DNA of 20,064 nucleotides, from contig JAQBUJ010000003.1 of assembly GCA_027623845.1 (NCBI GenBank), forward strand, positions 1-20,064. Direction: 5' to 3'. Below the pieces are notes generated by a model. The model saw only the letters and a list, made by a program, of their open reading frames with translations, was not told where the DNA came from and did no database searches. Made by a program: the position numbers and the translations under genes. This DNA comes from Pseudomonadota bacterium. GTDB lineage: Bacteria; Pseudomonadota; Alphaproteobacteria; Thalassobaculales; Thalassobaculaceae. Shown in pieces: positions 15,097-20,064 of this stretch; the stretch's first letter is position 1, and each line of letters begins with the position of its first letter.

Positions 15097-16770
15097 TTAG
15101 AACAGGCCTTCGATCTCGCCGGCATCGTTCAGCGTGATCTTGGTCGCCGCCGGCACGCGCGGTAGGCCCGGCATGGTCATGATCTCGCCGGCGACGGCGA
15201 CGACGAACTCGGCGCCATTCGACAGTCGGACCTCGCGAACCGGAAGCTCATGGCCGGTCGGCGCGCCCTTGGCGTTCGGATCGGTCGAGAAGCTGTACTG
15301 GGTCTTGGCGATACAGACCGGCAGATGGCCGAGGCCCATGTCTTCCCATGTCTTGAGTTGGTTCTTGACCGCCGCCGGGGCCGTCGCGTCATCCGCGTGG
15401 TAGATGGTCTTGGCGATGGTGCGAATCTTCTCGAACAAAGGCAGGTCGTCGCCATAGATCGGCTTGAAGTCGGCGACGCCGCTGTCGGCCAATTCCTTGA
15501 CCTTACGGGCCAGGTCCTCGGCCCCGGCGCCGCCATCGGCCCAGTGAGTGCAGGTGATCGCTTCAACGCCATGCGGCGCCAGGACCTCGCGCACCGCGTC
15601 GACTTCGGCATCGGTGTCGCCGGTGAAGCGGTTCAAGGCGACAATCACCGGCACGCCGAATTTCTGAGTGTTTGTTACATGCCGCTCGATGTTGACGACG
15701 CCGCGCCGCACCGCCTCGACGTTCTCCTTGCCGAGATCCTCGCGAGCCACGCCGCCATGCATCTTCAGCGCCCGCACGGTGCCGACCACCACCGCCGCCG
15801 CCGGCTTGAGGCCAGCCTTGCGGCACTTGCTATCAAAGAATTTTTCCGCACCGAGATCGGCGCCGAAACCCGCTTCCGTCACCACATAATCGGCGAGCTT
15901 TAGGCCTACCTTGGTCGCCATCACCGAATTGCAGCCATGGGCGATATTGGCGAACGGACCGCCATGGATGAAGGCGGGGTTGTTCTCCAGCGTCTGCACC
16001 AAGTTCGGCGCCAGGGCGTCCTTCAGCAACACCGTCATCGCGCCATCGGCCTCGATTTCGCGGGCGTAGACGGGTTTGCGGGCCCTGGTGTAGCCGACGA
16101 TGATACTTCCAAGCCGTCGGCGCATGTCCTCAAGACTGGTCGACAGGCAGAAGATCGCCATCACTTCCGAGGCGACAACGATGTCGAAGCCGTCCTCGCG
16201 CGGGAAACCGTTCGCCACCCCGCCAAGTGAACCGACGATAGAGCGCAATGCCCGGTCGTTCATATCAAGCGCCCGACGCCAGGTAATCCGACGTTCGTCG
16301 ATCTCCAGCGCGTTGCCCCAATAGATATGATTGTCGATCATCGCCGCCAGCAGGTTATTGGCGGCGCCGATAGCGTGGAAGTCACCGGTGAAATGAAGGT
16401 TGATGTCCTCCATCGGTACGACCTGGGCATAGCCGCCACCGGCGGCGCCGCCCTTGACGCCGAAACACGGACCGAGGCTGGGCTCGCGCAGGCATATGAT
16501 GGTCTTGTGTCCGAGGCGGTTTAAAGCATCGCCAAGACCCACCGAGGTTGTCGTCTTGCCTTCGCCGGCCGGCGTCGGGTTGATGCCGGTGACCAGGATC
16601 AACTTGCCGTCCGGTTTATCTTCCAGCGAGGCGATATAGTCCATCGAAACCTTGGCCTTGTAATGGCCATAGGGATCAAGCGACGTCGCCGGAATACCGA
16701 GCCCCGCCCCGACCTCTAAAATCGGTTTCATCGTCGCTTCGCGCGCGATTTCGATGTCGGAACCTACCAT
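15097..16770 (-). CDS. fhs: Formate-tetrahydrofolate ligase
   Basis: This 557-residue enzyme makes 10-formyl-THF from formate, THF and ATP, feeding C1 units to purine synthesis and interconversion with methylene-THF. Signature features are the P-loop TPAGEGKTTT (about 66-75), REPSLGPCFGVKGGAAGGGY (about 94-113), FTGDFHAIGAANNLLAAMID and the C-terminal PGLPRVPAA. Full normal length. ATG 16770 has GGGGAGGA seven bases upstream. In the leftward direction it follows the GNAT gene and a 47-codon ORF and ends in a hairpin. No folD is present in the window, so its usual partner must be elsewhere. Confidence 0.97.
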   Translation of the reverse strand: MVGSDIEIAREATMKPILEVGAGLGIPATSLDPYGHYKAKVSMDYIASLEDKPDGKLILVTGINPTPAGEGKTTTSVGLGDALNRLGHKTIICLREPSLGPCFGVKGGAAGGGYAQVVPMEDINLHFTGDFHAIGAANNLLAAMIDNHIYWGNALEIDERRITWRRALDMNDRALRSIVGSLGGVANGFPREDGFDIVVASEVMAIFCLSTSLEDMRRRLGSIIVGYTRARKPVYAREIEADGAMTVLLKDALAPNLVQTLENNPAFIHGGPFANIAHGCNSVMATKVGLKLADYVVTEAGFGADLGAEKFFDSKCRKAGLKPAAAVVVGTVRALKMHGGVAREDLGKENVEAVRRGVVNIERHVTNTQKFGVPVIVALNRFTGDTDAEVDAVREVLAPHGVEAITCTHWADGGAGAEDLARKVKELADSGVADFKPIYGDDLPLFEKIRTIAKTIYHADDATAPAAVKNQLKTWEDMGLGHLPVCIAKTQYSFSTDPNAKGAPTGHELPVREVRLSNGAEFVVAVAGEIMTMPGLPRVPAATKITLNDAGEIEGLF

Positions 16771-16789
16771 GATCCGGTCCTCCCCAGAT

Positions 16790-16933
16790 TTATGTCATTT
16801 CTTGGCCGAAATTGGCTTCGGCGATGATTGCGTGGACAGTCTCGCGACTGTCCTGACCGCATTCTCCTGTTTTCGACAGGGTTTCGCCAGCGCCCGCCTT
16901 GCGCATGGTGAAAAAATCAAGCTCTTGTGACAT
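16790..16933 (-). CDS. Unlisted small protein (47 aa) between the GNAT gene and fhs
   Basis: An open frame of 47 codons runs from ATG 16933 to TAA 16792-16790. The product starts MSQELDFFTMRKAGAGETLS and ends HAIIAEANFGQEMT. It is soluble, acidic to neutral, with one Cys and a helical C-terminus. I do not recognise the family. It starts nine bases after the GNAT stop, in the same frame as that gene, and ends 19 bases before the fhs start, so it fills the gap completely, as operon genes do. No strong ribosome site precedes ATG 16933 (translation could continue from GNAT); an internal ATG at 16906 is possible. About 57% of third positions are G or C, lower than the larger genes. Two inverted repeats (16834-16853 and 16866-16880) fall inside it, so it could instead be a structured fhs leader. 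Confidence 0.42.
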   Translation of the reverse strand: MSQELDFFTMRKAGAGETLSKTGECGQDSRETVHAIIAEANFGQEMT

Positions 16934-16942
16934 CAAGCGATT

Positions 16943-17674
16943 TCACCACAGCGCTTTGCTCAGATCGCTCAGGGATTCCCGTTGTTGACCATCGGCATCG
17001 AAATTTCCGGGCGCAAACCATCGGGCATGGGCGTCGCGAACGCCGGGCCACTCTTCGTCGGTGATCGAGAACCACGCGGTATCGCGGCTGCGGCCCTTGA
17101 CGATCAGGTGATTGAGAAATTCACCCTCATAGCGAAAACCGAGGCGCAGGGCCGCCGATCGGGACGGCGCGTTGAAGGCGTTGCACTTCCATTCCAGGCG
17201 GCGGTATCCCAGCGTCTCCATGGCGTGATGCATCATCAACGAAAGCACTTCCGTCGCCCGCCGATCCCGCTGCCAGGCGCGACCGAACCAAAGATTGCCG
17301 AGCTCGACAACGCCGGCGTTAGGACGGATCTCCATGAAGCTGCCCATGCCACCAAGCCGGCCCGTCGCCTGGTCTCGAAACCCAACGAAAATTGGGTCGG
17401 TCGAGGTCATGCACCCGGCCAACCAGGTCTGCATATCGGCATCGTTGGCGAACGGACCGAACCCCATGTAGTCCCACAGGCGCTCGGGCGCGTCGCCTTC
17501 GGTTCCGGCTTTGAACAGGTCGCCCAGATCACGGTCGCAATCAACCGGGTCGAAGCCGGCCCATTGTCCGCTCGATACCGCCCCGTCGAAGCCGCCCCAG
17601 GTCTGCGGCGGGACCGCGATATTGCCGATCGCCCGGCGCCCGGCGGCGCTTGCCAGCTCGCTCGATGATGCCAT
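16943..17674 (-). CDS. GNAT-family N-acetyltransferase, RimJ/RimL-like
   Basis: This 243-residue protein carries a GNAT domain from about residue 90. FVGFRDQATGRLGGMGSFME forms the central strands, WFGRAWQRDRRATEVLSLMM corresponds to the acetyl-CoA loop and following helix, and NAFNAPSRSAALRLGFRYEG is the Asn-x-x-Ser...Gly-Phe segment typical of the RimJ/RimL type. Family members acetylate amino groups of proteins, amino acids or antibiotics; the substrate is unknown. The N-terminal 80 residues resemble the extended N-terminus of the larger RimL-like proteins. ATG 17674 is fixed by GGGAGGA four bases upstream; the open frame continues to 17956, but that part lies over the preceding gene. It starts 22 bases after the ggt-family stop and is probably cotranscribed with it. 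Confidence 0.9.
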   Translation of the reverse strand: MASSSELASAAGRRAIGNIAVPPQTWGGFDGAVSSGQWAGFDPVDCDRDLGDLFKAGTEGDAPERLWDYMGFGPFANDADMQTWLAGCMTSTDPIFVGFRDQATGRLGGMGSFMEIRPNAGVVELGNLWFGRAWQRDRRATEVLSLMMHHAMETLGYRRLEWKCNAFNAPSRSAALRLGFRYEGEFLNHLIVKGRSRDTAWFSITDEEWPGVRDAHARWFAPGNFDADGQQRESLSDLSKALW

Positions 17675-17678
17675 GTTA

Positions 17679-17685
17679 TCCTCCC
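17679..17685 (-). promoter_or_regulatory. Ribosome binding site that fixes the GNAT start
   Basis: GGGAGGA (leftward strand) lies four bases before ATG 17674, inside the 22-base gap after the ggt-family stop. It rules out the longer reading up to 17956, which would overlap that gene by 260 bases. Confidence 0.7.
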
Positions 17686-17696
17686 GGATTAGGTTG

Positions 17697-19268
17697 CTAG
17701 GCCGTGGCCACGCCGGCGACGGGTGAGTGAATATGAGCGCCGCCCAGGCAGGTCCCATCGGGTTGGATGAACGCCCCGGAGGGTATCGCAAAAACCGACG
17801 GAACCGCGGTTGGCGTCCAGGGGCGAGACGGGGCGACGGCGTTGAGAGCGTCGGCGGTAGCCTGATCCAGGCGTCCGTCATGAACAATTCGGTCGATCCC
17901 ACTGACGTCGACCCGAGGCTGCGCCAGCGCGGTTTCCAGATCCATGCCAAAGTCATTGGCGAAGGAAGCTAGTTGGAAGACCGCTGGCAAAATCTTGCGT
18001 CCGCCGGAAGCGCCAAACCCGAACCAGGGCTTGCCGTCTCGGGTGGCGATCATCGGACACATGTTGGAAAGCGGGCGTTGCCCGGGCGCGACCGAGTTCA
18101 CCCGCCCGGGTCGGGGGTCGAACCAGTTAACGCCGTTATTCATCAGCACGCCGCTTTCGGGCAGAACCAATCGCGAGCCGAAACGCGAGAGCAAGGTGGT
18201 GGTCATCATCACCATGTTGCCCTCGGCATCGGCGGCGCTGATATGGGTGGTGCAACTTCGGTCGCCGACGTCGCCGGCATGTCCCATAGTCTCAAGCCGG
18301 CGCTGATAGGCGTCGATTAGGGCTTGGGCGTATGCGGCATAGGTATCGCCATCCGGTGCGGCGCCGCTGAAGCTTGCGAGATTGGCAAGCGCGTCGGCGA
18401 AGGTCGGTCCGGCGGTCAACCCGGCGGGTAGATTATAGATGGCGTCGCCGCGTGCGCAGGTCAGCGGTTCGACGACCCGCGCCGCATAGGCCGCCAGGTC
18501 GGCTTCCGATAAGGCGCCGCCGGCTGCTTGCACCTCATTGGCGATAGACCGAGCGATCGGCCCTTCATAAAAAGCCCGCGGGCCGTTCTCGGCGAGGCTG
18601 CGGAGCGTATTGGCCAAATTCCCCATCGGTAAATGCACCGGGTCGATATCCGCCGCCATGGTCGGCACCAGCCCGCCGGGAAGCCAGACGGCCTTGGAGC
18701 CTGGGTAGCGGCCCAGCAGCGCCGCCTCGGTGGCGACGTTCATCGTTGTCCACCAGGTGACCCGATGTCCGCGTTCGGCCAATGCCACGGCCGGCGCGAT
18801 CAGATCGCCCCAGCTTTTGCGCCCGAAACTGCTCGCGGCCAGTGCGTAGCCGGCGACCGAACCGGGCACGGCGATGGATTTGGCGCCGTGAAAATTGACG
18901 TCGCCCACGACTGCCGGCCAGCCGAACAGATCAGCGCCGGTCGTACCGGTGAGCGGATAGTCGGCGGGGTTCAGGCCGCTTGGCGCGATCATGCCAAAGT
19001 CGACCACGCGCACTCGTTTTTCCGCCGCGATATAGGCCACCATGAAGCCACCGCCGCCAAGCCCGCTCATCCACGGCTCGGTCACCGACAAGGCCAGCGC
19101 CGTGGCGATAGCGCCGTCGATGGCGTTGCCGCCGGCCTCAATCATCGCCGCGCCGACCATCGCCGCTTCAATTTCCTGTGAGGCGACGACACCCTTGGCG
19201 CCCATGGTCACGGGTTTGGCCAAGGTCCAGGTCTCGAAAGGGGCGATGGGCAGCGTGGCGCCGGTCAT
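17697..19268 (-). CDS. Gamma-glutamyltranspeptidase-family Ntn hydrolase
   Basis: This self-cleaving Ntn hydrolase of 523 residues hydrolyses or transfers gamma-glutamyl or related amide groups. The large-subunit part has GVVASQEIEAAMVGA and a GLGGGGFMVAY segment. The autoprocessing site is SCTTHISAADAEGN, with nucleophile Thr about residue 340, giving a small subunit of about 184 residues. That subunit has GVLMNNGVNWFDPRPG, RPLSNMCPMI and GASGGRKI (GSPGG-like in classical GGT). No signal peptide is visible, so unlike E. coli Ggt it is probably cytoplasmic; the family also contains other amidohydrolases, and glutathione need not be the substrate. I chose ATG 19268 because AAAAGGA lies seven bases upstream; ATG 19274 is an alternative. 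The open frame to 19559 runs across the divergent gene and is spurious. It probably heads the ggt-GNAT-small ORF-fhs transcript. Confidence 0.9.
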   Translation of the reverse strand: MTGATLPIAPFETWTLAKPVTMGAKGVVASQEIEAAMVGAAMIEAGGNAIDGAIATALALSVTEPWMSGLGGGGFMVAYIAAEKRVRVVDFGMIAPSGLNPADYPLTGTTGADLFGWPAVVGDVNFHGAKSIAVPGSVAGYALAASSFGRKSWGDLIAPAVALAERGHRVTWWTTMNVATEAALLGRYPGSKAVWLPGGLVPTMAADIDPVHLPMGNLANTLRSLAENGPRAFYEGPIARSIANEVQAAGGALSEADLAAYAARVVEPLTCARGDAIYNLPAGLTAGPTFADALANLASFSGAAPDGDTYAAYAQALIDAYQRRLETMGHAGDVGDRSCTTHISAADAEGNMVMMTTTLLSRFGSRLVLPESGVLMNNGVNWFDPRPGRVNSVAPGQRPLSNMCPMIATRDGKPWFGFGASGGRKILPAVFQLASFANDFGMDLETALAQPRVDVSGIDRIVHDGRLDQATADALNAVAPSRPWTPTAVPSVFAIPSGAFIQPDGTCLGGAHIHSPVAGVATA

Positions 19269-19372
19269 GTTCATGTCCTTTTGTCCGATAACAGCTTTTG
19301 TGTACGGGCGGCTGGCCCTATTCTTAGCGCATGAGAGCGGACACCGAGCATCCCCAGACGTCAAGGTCGAAC

Positions 19373-20059
19373 ATGTTCCTGCGTGGAGTGGGTGCGACTT
19401 TGGCCCTATTCGTAGCCCTGTCGATAAGCCCGATGGCGCAGAGCCAGATCGGCAGCGGGGCGCCGGGCGAGGAACCCGTGATGGAGACCGTCCGGGGCCC
19501 GGATGGCAAGGAAATAACCAACGAGGATTGCCAACCCCTCGCTGGAGCGACCGCGCCAATTCAAAGACTGGCGCGTCTCGATGGCGCGATGTCGGTGCGA
19601 AATCTGGAGCTGACCTATTTCGGCAAACCGCTTCACGCCCTAACGGAATATGACTTCGCCCTGCTGAAAATCCTCAAGCCGTTTTGTGAAGACACGCCGG
19701 TGGCGATTGACGAAGCAATCTTTGACAAGCTTGAACAGAAAGTCGCAGAAGCCCGAGCGACACGGGACAAAACCATTCAGTGGATCGCTGAGGTGACCGC
19801 GAAACTCGACGCTATGGAGCCGAGCCCCGAGGCGATTCGCGAGGCTCATAACGCCTGGACGGAAATGGAAAATCGTCGTCTGGAAATGTTGGCTTCGGAT
19901 CAAAGCTATTTCGCGAAATATCTTACCGACCGGCGGAACGCACTCTATGCCGGCAAGCAAACCAGACCGAGAGTTTTGGTCTCCCCATTCGACCCGCAGG
20001 GCTGTTCAACGCTGACCTCTTGGTGGGCCGCGTGCCCGGGTCCGGTTGGAACAAATTGA
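19373..20059 (+). CDS. Secreted helical protein with four cysteines, function unknown
   Basis: This 228-residue protein starts with a Sec signal peptide: MFLRG, hydrophobic VGATLALFVALSI, and a likely cut after SPMAQS (about residue 24). The mature part is charged and helix-rich, with a probable coiled-coil stretch at about 112-190 (IFDKLEQKVAEARATRDKTI and ENRRLEMLASD). Four cysteines (about 53, 105, 211 and 221) could form two disulfides in the periplasm. I recognise no domain. ATG 19373 is preferred because AAGG lies about six bases upstream and gives a compact signal peptide; ATG 19331 is in frame but has no ribosome site and would put a polar tail before the signal. It diverges from the ggt-family gene, with about 100 bases between. 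The stop lies five bases from the window end, so downstream partners are unseen. Confidence 0.75.
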   Translation: MFLRGVGATLALFVALSISPMAQSQIGSGAPGEEPVMETVRGPDGKEITNEDCQPLAGATAPIQRLARLDGAMSVRNLELTYFGKPLHALTEYDFALLKILKPFCEDTPVAIDEAIFDKLEQKVAEARATRDKTIQWIAEVTAKLDAMEPSPEAIREAHNAWTEMENRRLEMLASDQSYFAKYLTDRRNALYAGKQTRPRVLVSPFDPQGCSTLTSWWAACPGPVGTN

Positions 20060-20064
20060 TTCCC

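Noticed and set aside
17675..17956. Longer GNAT reading frame overlapping the ggt-family gene
   Set aside because: It would lie over the conserved C-terminus of the ggt-family protein; the ribosome site at 17679-17685 defines the shorter start.
19275..19559. Upstream extension of the ggt-family gene
   Set aside because: It reads across the divergent secreted-protein gene, is rich in Arg and Pro without family similarity, and the AAAAGGA site supports 19268.

Overview
The window looks like chromosomal DNA of a free-living alphaproteobacterium, probably Rhodospirillales-like. The basis is the high GC content with GC-rich third codon positions, the tight minus-strand gene runs, the rsmB-rpe-heparinase gene group, the short SdhAF4 (DUF1674) gene beside rsmB, and a TctCBA solute transporter. 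Genus and species cannot be told from the sequence. I see no tRNA, rRNA, CRISPR array, insertion sequence, phage gene or attachment site.

Layout. (1) Bases 1-3308 carry the first codons of a leftward gene that may be an enolase-superfamily enzyme, then three rightward catabolic genes: an N-acyl-D-amino-acid deacylase-type amidohydrolase, an SDR dehydrogenase and a small ChrR-like cupin. (2) Bases 3424-11264 form one leftward run. Transcription would go from rsmB (16S rRNA m5C methyltransferase) through rpe (ribulose-phosphate 3-epimerase) and a heparinase II/III-family protein to a three-gene glycan-initiation module: a WbpL-like polyprenyl-phosphate sugar-1-phosphate transferase, a WbpV/WbpK-like nucleotide-sugar reductase and a WbpM/FlaA1-like nucleotide-sugar 4,6-dehydratase. 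(3) A small rightward SdhAF4 gene (11397-11624) starts opposite rsmB. (4) Bases 11638-14780 hold a leftward tctC-tctB-tctA operon, a tripartite tricarboxylate-type importer. (5) Bases 15097-19268 hold a leftward set: a gamma-glutamyltranspeptidase-family protein without an evident export signal, a GNAT acetyltransferase, an unlisted 47-codon ORF and fhs (formate-tetrahydrofolate ligase), ending in a strong hairpin. (6) A rightward gene at 19373-20059 encodes a secreted helical protein of unknown function with four cysteines.

How the genes fit together. The WbpM/WbpV/WbpL-like trio should make an N-acetylated 6-deoxyhexose (QuiNAc- or FucNAc-type) and load it onto undecaprenyl phosphate as the first sugar of a surface polysaccharide. 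No flippase, polymerase or other glycosyltransferase is in the window. The rest is a mosaic of small amino-acid, one-carbon and uptake operons.

I did not find an obviously new multi-gene system. The least explained items are three short ORFs (7462-7560, 14861-14953, 16790-16933), of which the 47-codon one next to fhs is the most gene-like, and the four-cysteine secreted protein at the right end.
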